Origin: Isochrysis galbana
Taxonomy: Eukaryota > Haptophyta > Isochrysidales > Isochrysidaceae
Assembly: GCA_018136815.1 (NCBI GenBank)
Contig: CM030943.1
Coordinates: forward strand, 2,201,370-2,265,369
Direction of reading: 5' to 3'
DNA length: 64,000 nucleotides
Position 1 is the stretch's first letter; each line of letters opens with the position of its first letter. The notes under the pieces were generated by a model. The model ran no database searches and was not told the DNA's origin. It saw nothing but the letters and a program-made list of their open reading frames with translations. Positions 11,116 through 20,557 of this stretch are shown here, piece by piece. The position numbers were made by a program, and so were the translations under genes.

Positions 11116-12261
11116 TACCGAAAAACTATTGTTATAGTTTGAACTATGGAGCGTGCCGCGACCGCTCCCGAGCCCCAGGCGACCCTCGCCACCGCGCCCC
11201 ACCTGGGACGCCCCACGCCGCCCGAGGCGGCTCGTCAGAAAGCCCTCTCAGAGTCCATCCAACCCATCCAAACCACACCCGCGCAAGCGCGCGGGGTGGC
11301 GAGCACTGGCACCGAACAGGTTGCCACCATGGCTCTGCGCATCATGCAGGGGGTCTTGGAGACCCCCTCTAACAGTGGGAAACCCTCCCACCCCAAGAGC
11401 ACCTCATGTGGGAGGGCAGCTCAGCTGCCCTCCCCATGGTGGAAACCTCTACCATCAGTGCACCCAACATGGGAGGGCACTTCACAACCATCAACCCCAT
11501 ACGGAGAGCACCCCATGCCTCTGTTTTCCAACTTGTTGACACAATTCTCGTCTTCACCCCACTCTTGTGGGCCACTAGTACCAATCACTCAGTGCCCTGC
11601 CTTGGGCCCTCTCTCAACACAAGACTCCCTCTCCCACTCCCCCTTCACACCACAACCAACCCAAACGGCACGAAACCCCCCGCCCTCTGTTCAAAGCACC
11701 AAAAATTTCAATTCAAGACACATGTTGATACACTTTTCGTTTTCACCCCAGGCTTGTGGGCCACAAGTACCTACAACTCAGTGCCCTGCCTTGGGCCCTC
11801 TTTCAACACTTCACTCCATCTCCCACTCCCTCATCCCACTACAACCAACCCAAGAAGCACAAACCCCCTCGCCCTCGGTTTCAAACACCAAAAATTTCGA
11901 CTCAAGACCAGAGGGAGGACATGTTTTGAGGCGGCGTCGCTGCCCATGCCTAGCGCAAGGGTATAGCGCCCCCACTCAAACATCTCCTTCCCCAAAGCTC
12001 CTCTTTGAGGAGTTGCTCCTCACCCTCCCATTAGGCCCCCTTGCCTGCGAGACCAAAACAGGATCCTGGCGTGGGGGGCTGCTTGAGTGTGGAGGGAGGG
12101 GTGCTCCGGCTAGCGCAGGTAGTAAGCTAGTGAAGAGCTGGGTGGCATAAGGGGGAAGGGTGCTTGCGCTCGCCGCGGCAGGGAGTCCTGTCTTGTGTGC
12201 GCGCTAGTCCCGTTCCTTTGCCGCGCCGCGACCCATAAAAATTTGTTAAAAATTTAAATTT
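11116..12261 (+). mobile_element. Full-length ~1.15-kb retroposon, copy 1, with 17-bp target duplication
   Basis: TTTACCATGACTCTGCT is present at 11099-11115 and again at 12259-12275. Between them lies a unit that starts with the AACTATTGTTATAGTT stem-loop and ends in an AT-rich tail (AAATTTGTTAAAAATTTAAA). A copy with the same start and tail lies at 45477-46618, and a 5'-truncated one at 17752-18672 (minus). Long variable target duplications, a constant 3' tail and 5' truncation are signs of LINE-type target-primed insertion. No reverse transcriptase is encoded, so mobilisation in trans is inferred. Confidence 0.85.
11146..12150 (+). CDS. Retroposon-encoded 334-aa protein, unknown function
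   Basis: The ORF starts at ATGGAGCG just after the 5' stem-loop and fills most of the element. It begins MERAATAPEPQ, is rich in Pro, Ser and Thr, and holds two ~60-residue internal repeats, each with SCGP.VP.TQCPALGPLST followed by TKNF(N/D)SR. It ends in a segment with RRRRCPCLAQGYS and ELLL. The copy at 45501-46505 has exactly the same length despite many substitutions, which argues for coding constraint. No zinc knuckle, RRM or enzyme motif was recognised. It might be an ORF1-like RNA-binding protein; that is inference. Confidence 0.55.
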   Translation: MERAATAPEPQATLATAPHLGRPTPPEAARQKALSESIQPIQTTPAQARGVASTGTEQVATMALRIMQGVLETPSNSGKPSHPKSTSCGRAAQLPSPWWKPLPSVHPTWEGTSQPSTPYGEHPMPLFSNLLTQFSSSPHSCGPLVPITQCPALGPLSTQDSLSHSPFTPQPTQTARNPPPSVQSTKNFNSRHMLIHFSFSPQACGPQVPTTQCPALGPLSTLHSISHSLIPLQPTQEAQTPSPSVSNTKNFDSRPEGGHVLRRRRCPCLAQGYSAPTQTSPSPKLLFEELLLTLPLGPLACETKTGSWRGGLLECGGRGAPASAGSKLVKSWVA

Positions 12262-12548
12262 ACCATGACTCTGCTCCCACACCTGAGACGGGAGACCCGG
12301 GTATACACGAGTTCGAAGAGCACTGGCGAAGGATTCTCGCCCCTGAACCCGGTGTCCAAAAGTACGCGACCCGTGACAATGGCGGTGTGGGCTTTGTCGC
12401 GTCCATTGCACAACGCGATGACGGTAAGCACTTGGTCGATGTACACGGCGAAGCCTGCTCGCATCACGCGTTTGTGTGCAATGACGTGTTTGTTGGCATC
12501 AACCACCTCTGCCCATTGAATTAACTTCTGAATAGTCTCACCGCACAC
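12262..12548 (-). pseudogene. Upstream half of the interrupted ORF
   Basis: The minus-strand reading MCGETIQKLIQWAEVVDANKH...VIALCNGRDKAHTAIVTGRVLLDTG has protein-like composition and joins the 11115-10891 segment when the retroposon is removed. A GGTGAGAC...GGGCAG pair near its start could be a splice donor and acceptor. No family was recognised. Confidence 0.3.
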
Positions 12549-13015
12549 GCGGCCGTGGACCCTCTACTTTCTACTCACGTAGGAAAACTTTCTACACCCC
12601 CACTCCCCCGGCCCTTCTCCCCCCGCCATAAGGCGGCTCCCCCCGTGCACTACTAGGGGGATAGGGGTGAAGGGCTTAGATATGGTCGGTGGCCCGCGCC
12701 CCCCCCCGGTGATCCGTTCCCCCCTTCCTCCTATGCCTACCGGGCTGGCGGCGACCTCAATCCCGACTTCTCCTGTAAACAGGTGCGGGACTTACATATT
12801 TTCCGGTGAGCGGAGCCCTCGCTCCGCCCACCCCCTTCTCCGCGCTCTCTCTCCCCTCTCCTGCAGGCACGCGCGATGGCGCGCCTGCGACAGGCCTGCA
12901 GTTGCCTCTGGCGACCCTTGGAGGCTCCAAGAGGCCAGCTCAGGGGGCAGAGGAGGCTGGGGCTGGGCCCTGGTCTCCCCTGCCTCTCCCTCGCTGGCTC
13001 TCCTGGGCCTCAGGC
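12526..13015 (+). repeat. Dispersed repeat family C, copy 1
   Basis: About 490 bp, largely repeated in inverted orientation at 42250-42757. Shared landmarks include TTTCTACACCCCCACTCCCC, CGCCATAAGGCGG / CGCCTTATGGCGG, GTGCACTACTAGGGGGATAG and a CT-rich block ending in GGCACGCGCGAT. One edge is also present at 51245-51348. No ORF or terminal repeats were found. Confidence 0.75.
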
Positions 13016-13025
13016 CCATCTGGAT

Positions 13026-13595
13026 GGATCGTCGAAACCGGGCACGCAGCGTGCCCGGCATCAGCTTGAAGTTGGGCTCTCCCGGCCTCGCTCGGAGGCG
13101 TCAAACGTCGAATGGGCTCCACGCATGGCTGATTTCCACGAGATTTCGGCGCGCGGCCCACGCGATTGGTGTGGCTGTGTGGGTGGCCCCTGTGTATTTG
13201 GTGTCTGGCGAGGCCCCCCATCTAGGTGGATCGTCGAAACCGGGCACGCAGCGTGCCCGGCATCAGCTTGAAGTTGGGCTCTCCCAGCCTCGCTCGGAGG
13301 CGTCAAACGTCGAATGGGCTCCACGGATGGCTGATTTCCACGAGATTTCGGCGCGCGGCCCACGCGATTGGTGTGGCTGTGTGGGTGGTCCCTGTGCATT
13401 TGATGTCTGGCGAGGCCCCCCATCTAGGTGGATCGTGGAAATCGGGCACGCAGCGTGCCCGGCATCAGCTTGAAGTTGGGCTCTCCCAGCCTCGCTCGGA
13501 GGCGTCAAACATCGAATGGGCTCCACGGATGGCTGATTTCCACGAGATTTCGGCGCGCGGCCCACGCGATTGGTGTGGCTGTGTGGGTGGTCCAT
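13026..13595 (+). repeat. 202-bp satellite, about 2.8 tandem copies
   Basis: GGATCGTCG or GGATCGTGG recurs at 13026, 13228 and 13430, exactly 202 bp apart, with near-identical sequence between. Each unit contains the 19-bp inverted repeat CGGGCACGCAGCGTGCCCG (9-bp arms, 1-nt centre). A diverged array of the same family lies at 14620-15125. Confidence 0.9.
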
Positions 13596-13795
13596 GTTGT
13601 TGTATTCCTGCCCATCTGAAGGCTGTAGGCATGAATATTCGTGTAAGGTACGCGCTCACAATTACAATTGAACAGTTCCCCGTGTTGCCACTGACGCACA
13701 AGACACACAGATTCGGATTCCCCATGGTCTCAAGTCCAGGTTTGCAGATTTTGGTCTCGAAATTTGCGATTCGAATTTTGTTTGTGCTGTTACTT
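13596..13795 (-). repeat. Dispersed repeat family E, flanking module
   Basis: TTGTATTCCTGCCCATCTGA through AACAGTTCCCC is the reverse complement of about 63030-63120. The following part (GTCTCGAAATTTGCGATTCG) resembles the family E core at 47940, 62450 and 62810. Confidence 0.65.
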
Positions 13796-14619
13796 TAATT
13801 GTTGGCTGGTTTAAGGTAATAAACCGGCATGACTTCGACTTCTCGTTCCGCAGTCGCTCTGCGAGACTCTCGCTCTCTCTCTCTCTCCGTCCTCCTCTCC
13901 TCGGCCGACGGAGGGAAGTTTCGTCCAAAACATTCTCCGGTCCCAGGATGTTCCGTGGGGGTGTCCTCTTTTGACGGAACGCGACTTTCGCGTCTTGTTT
14001 CGTCGCCCCTTGCTCGTTGCTTGTCTAGAAGGTCTCTCCGCACATCGCCTTCTTCCCCCGGCGCGATTTTGGATCTCTCCTCGACCCTCCGCGTTGGCTT
14101 CAGCGGACGAGTTTCACTTTAACGATAGTTCGAACCCTTCGTTTGCGTAGTTTTGCGCTCTCTTTCCGTATGCTTCTTCGCGCATGACGAGCGATCGCGA
14201 CCTCAGCCTTCGTCGCACGGGGAGGGTTTGTTTATCGTATGATTCCGGAGTGTTTACGTTAGTTTTCTGAGCCCAAGGTCGTTGGGGTTTGGGTTTCTTG
14301 TGAGTGTTTTTGTAGCAACTTCGTCGAGTCCCACCGTGTTCCCAAGCGAGTCCCCCCGAGTTCCCGAGTCTATACCCCGAGTCAACGAGTCAATACCAGC
14401 CAAGCACGCGCCTGAGCCACCCCCAGTCGCCTGCCACCACCTCCCACAAGCCTCCTTCCACACTTCCACGCCCTCCGTGCGTCGTGCGTCGTGCGTCGAT
14501 CACCATGCCCGTAGTCACCCCCGAGGAAAGCTCCATGAGCTCCCCGCAAGAACCGCACTCCGCGCTAGCTGCCGGCGCGCCCTCGCAGGCCATCACCAAG
14601 AGTGAGATGAGCCTTGCTC
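13796..14619. other. Intergenic, no gene seen
   Basis: CT-rich segments and overlapping short ORFs. AACTATCGTTAAAG on the minus strand near 14120-14133 resembles the retroposon 5' stem-loop at 59096, but no ATGGAGCG follows. Confidence 0.4.
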
Positions 14620-15125
14620 TGACACCTGTGCATTTGGTGTCTGGCGAGGCCCCCCATCTAGGTGGATCGTCGAAATCGGGCACGCAGCGTGCCCGGCATC
14701 AGCTTGAAGTTGGGCTCTCCGGGCCTCACTCGGCGACGGCTCAACGTTCAATGGGCTCGGCGGATGGGTGATTTCGACGAGGTTTCGGGGCGCGGTTTGT
14801 CCGATTGGCGTGACCATGCGGGTGGGGCCTGTGTATTTGGTATCTGGCGGGGTCTCCCATCCAGATGGATCGTCGAAAACGGGCACGCAGCGCGCCCGCC
14901 ATCGGTTCGAAGTTGGGCTCTCCGGGCCTCACTCGGCGACAGCTCAACGTTCAATGGGCTCGGCGGATGGGTGATTTCGACGAGGTTTCGGGTTTCGGGG
15001 CGCGGCCTGTCCGATTGGCGTGACCATGCGGGTGGGGCCTGTGTATTTGGTATCTGGCGGGGTCTCCCATCCGGATGGATCGTCGAAAACGGGCACGCAG
15101 CGCGCCCGGTCTCGACTTGAAGTTG
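14620..15125 (+). repeat. Diverged second array of the 202-bp satellite
   Basis: GGATCGTCG occurs at 14664, 14867 and 15077, with periods 203 and 210. The longer unit carries a short local duplication (GGTTTCGGGTTTCGG). The 19-bp palindrome is decayed in later copies (GGGCACGCAGCGCGCCC). Confidence 0.85.
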
Positions 15126-15323
15126 AGCTTTTCAAGCTTTTGCGATTTTAGCGTCTTCTGTCTTTTTTTTGATTACGTTTTGTTGTGGGGGCCCAAGGGG
15201 GGGTCCGGGTCCTAATGGACCCCGGATATGTGCTAGTTGGGTGTATTGGGAACTTTCTACCGTGAAAAATCCTCAAATTTCCTCAATTCTGAGATGGTCA
15301 TTTTTTCACCCCTTATAAAAAAA

Positions 15324-15342
15324 CACTGTTTGACCGCCCTAC
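15324..15342 (+). promoter_or_regulatory. Possible promoter region of RPL7
   Basis: TTATAAAA at about 15313 is followed by CACTGTTTGACCGCCCTAC (15324-15342), ~155 bp before the RPL7 ATG. The same 19 bases occur at 63445-63463, ~200 bp from the stop codon (the 3' side) of the minus-strand gene there. A promoter role is inference from position; a dispersed repeat is equally possible. Confidence 0.3.
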
Positions 15343-15497
15343 AGAAGGGGGGGGGGAGGGGGCGCCGGCAGATACCTCGAGGGGAGGGGCGCGCCGACGA
15401 GTGCGTCCCCTCCCCTTCCGGTATCTCTCCCTCCCTCTCTGCCACGCGCCCCCCCCGGCGGCTCTTCTCTCTGCTCTCCACCGCCTCGCAGTCAGCC

Positions 15498-16826
15498 ATG
15501 GTGCGTGCCCTCCCGACCCCCCTTCTCCCTCTCTCTTCCCCTCGTCCCACCACACCTCCCCACGCTCCCGCGCGCGATTGCTGCCACTGCAGACCCAATC
15601 ACTGCCTACGCACCTGCCCTCTCCCCACACAAACCGCGCCTTTCTCCTCCGCCTCGGCCCTGCCTCCCTTCGCCTGCCCTCCATCCCCTCGCCCCCTCCC
15701 CACCCGACGCCTCTCTTCCTTCTCGACAGGTTGCGGTGCCTGAATCGGTGCTCAAGAAGCGCAAGCGCTCCGAGAAGTGGGCTGCGGACAAGGCTGCGGC
15801 GGCCAAGGTGGCCGAGGCCAAGGGGGTGGAGAAGAAGAAGGAGATCTTCAAGCGCGCAGAGGCCTATGTTGCTGAGTACCGCTCTGCAGAGCAGCAGCTT
15901 GTCCAGATGAAGCGTGCTGCCCGCAAGGCTGGCACCTTCTACGTGGAGCCGGTCAGTGTTCTCTCGCTCGTGCGCACGGGACGGGGTTTGTGCTCGTGGT
16001 CGCTCGTGCGCACGCGAACAGGGATAGTGGTGGTGGCGGCTTTGCGCGCCTTCGCTTTGTCCATGTGATGCCGGGAGGGAGGGTTGTGCGGGCGTCTGGG
16101 AGCACCATGTGAACTATGGCCTGGGTGTGACCATGGCCGCGTCACTGGCTGCTTTCGAGGCAAAGCCGCACGGTCTCACCCACTCTGCGCACGTCTTCAC
16201 ACTTTCAGGAGGCGAAGCTCCTCTTTGTGATGCGCCTGCGTGGTATCAACGGAATGCACCCGAAGACACGGAAGATCATGCAGGTGCGTCGGCTCCATCG
16301 GCACCAACTTTCTCTCCGTCTGTGCCGCTAGCAAGCCGCCCCCTTTTGGCTGTGCCACCCCGAGCAACCACCGGCTCACCGCACACGCTCTCGCTGGCAG
16401 GTCCTTCGGCTGCTCCAGATCAACAACGGCACCTTCATGAAGGTCAACAAGGCCACCATGAACATGCTCGTCAAGGTCGACCCTTACATTATGTACGGCT
16501 ACCCCAGTCTGAAGACGGTGAAGGAGCTTGTCTACAAGCGCGGCCACGCCAAGATCGATGGCCAGCGCGTGCCGATCACCGACAACGACATGATCGAGAA
16601 GCAGTTGGGCGAGAAGACCAAGGGTGCGGTCATCTGTATTGAGGATCTCGTCCACCAGATTTACACGGTCGGGCCCTACTTCAAGGAGTGCACCAAGTTC
16701 CTCTGGCCGTTCAAGATGAACGCGCCGGTCGGCGGCTTCTCGCGCATCCGCAACCACTTCGTCGAGGGCGGTGATGCTGGCAACCGCGAGGAGTACATCA
16801 ACGAGTTGATCCGCCGCATGCTCTAG
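15498..16826 (+). CDS. RPL7: 60S ribosomal protein L7 (uL30 family), 4 exons, 241 aa
   Basis: Exons: 15498-15500 (ATG only), 15730-15951, 16209-16283 and 16401-16826. Introns are GT-AG with donors GTGCGT, GTCAGT and GTGCGT. The joined protein begins [22 protein letters not shown], a basic eukaryotic N-terminal arm that contacts rRNA. It then carries the uL30 fold: [48 protein letters not shown] and [23 protein letters not shown]. It ends [22 protein letters not shown], the conserved eukaryotic C terminus. The 241 residues match the usual length (240-250). It is a component of the large cytosolic ribosomal subunit. An exon made only of the start codon is unusual but common for ribosomal protein genes with an early intron. 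Confidence 0.95.
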
Positions 16827-17751
16827 ACACTCCGCTTTCTGTGATCACCCCGTCCCTGCTGCGGCCGCCGCGCTGTCAGAGCCCTCTCCCAACTTTCCCC
16901 GGCTTTGGTGCGGCGCGCCAACGACGACGCCCGGCGTGAGTCGCGCGCCGTCATGCGGCGTGTCTGGCGCTGGCAGCGTGTCTGGACGGGTCGCCGTCCG
17001 AACCGCATCATAAAACGGGCTTGCGGCGCACCAACGTGTGGTCGAGCGTTGGGGAACGTGCCCTGGCATGCAGATTGCTTTGCCGCGTGCGGTGTGTCGC
17101 CTGAGCGCTGCGACGCGGATGTCGCGCGCGGCGCCGGCTCAACAACTCCGCTCGGGTGCGGCAGGGGCGCGTTGTGTGTGGATTGTTATGTCCCTTAGCC
17201 ATTTTACCCTTATCCCGCAGCTTGCTTGAGGCTTGAGTGAGGCATCGCCATCGTCGCATTCGCCTAGAGTCCTTAGCCTCAGTTAGCGGCCATAAAACTG
17301 AGATCGAGGAAACACATATTGGTACTCTGGGCCACAGCACAGAGCGAACTCCACTTCCACTTCTCAGCGGAAACAGGTTTCCGCCCTGCTGGCGCTTGTC
17401 GCTTTAGCACGATTGTGCGAAGTGGCGGAGGGGAGAGGCGAGCTACTCACGAAAAAATTCATTTTCATACTTACGACTTACGTGAAAGATCAGAACTTCT
17501 TGTAGGGATGGCGATGGGGTTGCGTCGCTGTTTGATTATTGCCTGCCAGCGAGAGCGCCAGAGCCAGAGGACACAAAAAACAACGCGGCCGCCATAGCCA
17601 CAGCCATTTCTGGTGATGCCCACAAATGAGAAAGTTCCCGTTCTCGTTCTCAATACTCAATCCGTATCAAACCTCAGACTAGGGCGTTGAATTACCCCTG
17701 ACGAGCACTATCTAGATAGAAGTCGATAGTGCCTTGGTGCTATCCACCTAG
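16827..17751. other. Intergenic, no gene seen
   Basis: This is the 3' flank of RPL7. A small cluster of CTATCTAGATA-type words (17705-17756) lies next to the retroposon tail at 17752. Confidence 0.5.
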
Positions 17752-18672
17752 ATATAAATTTTTAGCAAATTTTTATGGATCACGAAGCGGCAAAGGAATG
17801 GGACTAGCGCTCACTCATGAGAGGACTCCCTGCCGCGGCAAGCGCAAGCACCCTTCCCCCCTTGTGCCACCTAGCTCTTCACTAGCCTTCTACCTGCGCT
17901 AGCAGGAGCGCCCCTCCCTCCACACTCAGACAGCCCCCCACGCCAGGATCCTGTAATGGTCTCGCAGGCAAGGGGGCCTTATGGGAGGGTGAGGAGCAAC
18001 TCCTCAAAGAGGAGCTGTGGGGAAGGAGATGTCTGAGTGGCGGCGCTATACCCTTGCGCTAGGCATGGGCAGCGACGCCGCCTCAAGACATGTCCTCCCT
18101 CTTGTCTTGCTTGAGTCGAAATTTTTGGTGCTTGAAACAGAAAACGAGGGGGTTTGTGCTTCTTGGGTTGGTTGTAGATGGAAGAGGGAGTGGGAGAGGA
18201 AGTGAAGTGTTGAAAGAGGGCCCAAGGCAGGGCACTGAGTTGTAGGTACTTGTGGCCCACAAGAGTGGGGCGAAGACGAGAAGTGTATCAACATGTGTCT
18301 TGAGTTGAAATTTTTGGTGCTTGAAACACAAGGCAAGGGGGTTCGTGTTGTTTGGGTTTGGGTTGGTTGTAGTGTGAAGGGGGAGTGGGAGAGGGAGTCA
18401 AGTGTTGAAAGAGGGCCCAAGGCAGGGCACTGAGTTGTAGGTACTTGTGGCCCACAAGAGTGGGGTGAAGATGAGAAGTGTGTCAACATGTTGGAAAACA
18501 GAGGCATTGAGTGCTCTCTGTGGAAGATTGATTGTTGTGAAGTGCCCTCCCATGTTGGGTGCACTGATGGTAGAGGTTTCCACCATGGGGAGGGCAGCTG
18601 AGCTGTCCTCCCACATGAGGTGCTCTTGGGGAGGGAGGGTTTCCCACTGTTGGAGGGGGTCTCAAAGACGGC
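17752..18672 (-). mobile_element. Retroposon of the 11.1/45.5 kb family, copy 3, 5'-truncated
   Basis: The left end on the minus strand is the characteristic tail (ATAAAAATTTGCTAAAAATTT). Sequence matches the two full-length copies up to about 18672, where homology stops inside the ORF at GTCTTTGAGACC. The first ~230 bp, including stem-loop and start codon, are missing. The ORF is open for most of its length but shifts frame near the RGG/RRRR segment (about 18100), so it is not functional. 5' truncation is typical of target-primed insertion. No clear target duplication was found. Confidence 0.85.
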
Positions 18673-18689
18673 GGGCCCGGAATCGGAGG

Positions 18690-19486
18690 CTCGACGACGA
18701 GATCGGTCCAAGGCTTGAAGCGTGAACCTTCTAGACGCTTCTAACGAACAACCCTGAGTAGCAACCAAGGGGAAGAAACACCAAAGGGGCCAAGGGCTTG
18801 CATGTAACTTGCATCAAGGGGAAAGATTCCCTCACCCAAGAAGCGAACCTACATTGATCTCCAAGGGGAGATGGCAAATTAAACCTCAAATCTCGAGCGG
18901 ATAGATAGAGCAACCGACTCGCTCGCCCAAAAACCTTGACCGAGAAGAAAGAAGCAAGGACCTACAAGCCAAGGGTAGCGGACCTAGGGAATGTGAGAGG
19001 AAGTTTCCGAACGCCAACGCCAAACGCCGGAAGGCAACGAAAGCCTAACCAAGCCAAGCAGAACCTACGAAGAACAGGCCTGGACGACAACGAAAGTCAG
19101 CAGGTCCCAAGAAAGAACCGGAACCCAACAAGAAACAACAAGCCTTGCAAGAAGCTAAACAAGCCTTCACAAGGTAACTCGAGAGCCTGAGACAAGCGCG
19201 CAGCGAGCGACAGGCGACCTGGCTCCTTTGGATCAAGATTACCCGAAAGGAGGAAACCTGGAATCTAGACCTGACAAACAGGCTAGAAGGAACGAAACGA
19301 GAACTCGAATTCTAGATCGCTAGGGACGAACCCTACCAACCTAGATGTACCTGAGCTTCACCGTGTGGCCGCACGACGAAGGACCTGGAAATAAGAGCCT
19401 AGAAATCGCATCATCTAGGATGAATGCGACAGAGCACGAAGACGCACGAATTGGCAGAAGGTCTGAAGTCGATCGCGGATGCGACA
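18690..19486 (-). repeat. LTR-like fragment of the TGTCGCAT family
   Basis: On the minus strand it begins TGTCGCATCCGCGATCGAC at 19486, identical in its first 19 bases to the LTR at 41369. GGGGAGATGGCAAATTAAAC near 18863 matches GGGGAGATAGCAAATTAAAC in the LTR at 51613-52195. The distal boundary is uncertain. No polypurine tract precedes it, so a solo or diverged LTR is likely. Confidence 0.55.
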
Positions 19487-20557
19487 CGGAGGGCGGACGC
19501 GGCCGCTTCGACTGCGACTGGTCCATGGGGACTGGGGGGGCGCCTTCGGCGAGGGGCCTTGAGGAGTCGTGTCGGCGCGCTCCATCGCAACCAAATATAG
19601 CAAGCATTAGTTGCATCGGTCAAACGCTACTACTATCGGTACTATAACAACAGCCAATAGTTTCGCTGCTCGCTCGCTAAGTGAACGTACTCGCAGCATG
19701 CGCAACGCTCGTTTTGAAGAAATGCATGTACACAATAATAAACTACTAAGGAGGCAAAGTCACTGAAGCACCTGTCTAACGCACATGCTTGTGGGCCAAT
19801 GTCTGTCAATGCACCCACCACAAGCGGCCGCAACCAACCGCAGACATGCAATACATACGATGTGCAGCCGGAGAATGCGCAACAAGCCCGCATTGATTGA
19901 TGGCGAGCTATACTAGCACCAGCAATTAGCGCGGCTGCTTGGCTACTTTCGATATCTACATTGGAACACCCCGGAGTAAGCTGGTTGTGCACGACTTCGT
20001 CCGAGCAATTGAGCAAATTACGCCGCCTCGTCATGTACCGCCACGCCTCGACCCAACGCAGCGGCGCGCACACATGCCTTGTCGCCGGCACATCTCACCG
20101 CACAAGAGGCGACTCTTGTATCCCACATGCCGTCATCGCGCACGCCTCCGCTCCATCCCGCGGCCAACCTGATTGCTTAGGTACGCCCGACAGCATGTTC
20201 TCCCAAACTTCGACCTCGTGCGCCCTAAGCCGCACGAGGACGCGGCATATAGGCCTCGGCCCTCGTCGGCACGGCAGGCGCCTGCGCCCATGCTTTTGTT
20301 GCCGTTGAGAGGCTGGTATGACACGTAAGGCAGCTCGCTGGAGGTCAGACGCGCCCAGCCCCGGCCCCACAACACCGCGTCACGCCGTAAGTCGATGAGC
20401 AGTCTAGTGGGTCCGGCAAGGGCGCACAGCCGGATCCAAATACATATGCGCAGCACCCGCCCCATGGCATAGTTCGCGTGGCCTCATGGCAGTGCGGCTC
20501 GACGCACGCGGCACTCCGGTCGGCCGGGGCAAGGCGGCGGCCACCTCGGCACGTGGC
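19487..20557. other. Intergenic, no gene seen
   Basis: This is the 3' flank of the PP2C gene. Short ORFs on both strands have no recognisable family. Confidence 0.5.

Noticed and set aside
13026..13600. Several overlapping ORFs in the 202-bp satellite
   Set aside because: The unit is not a multiple of three and the ORFs exist on both strands in all copies; this is satellite DNA.
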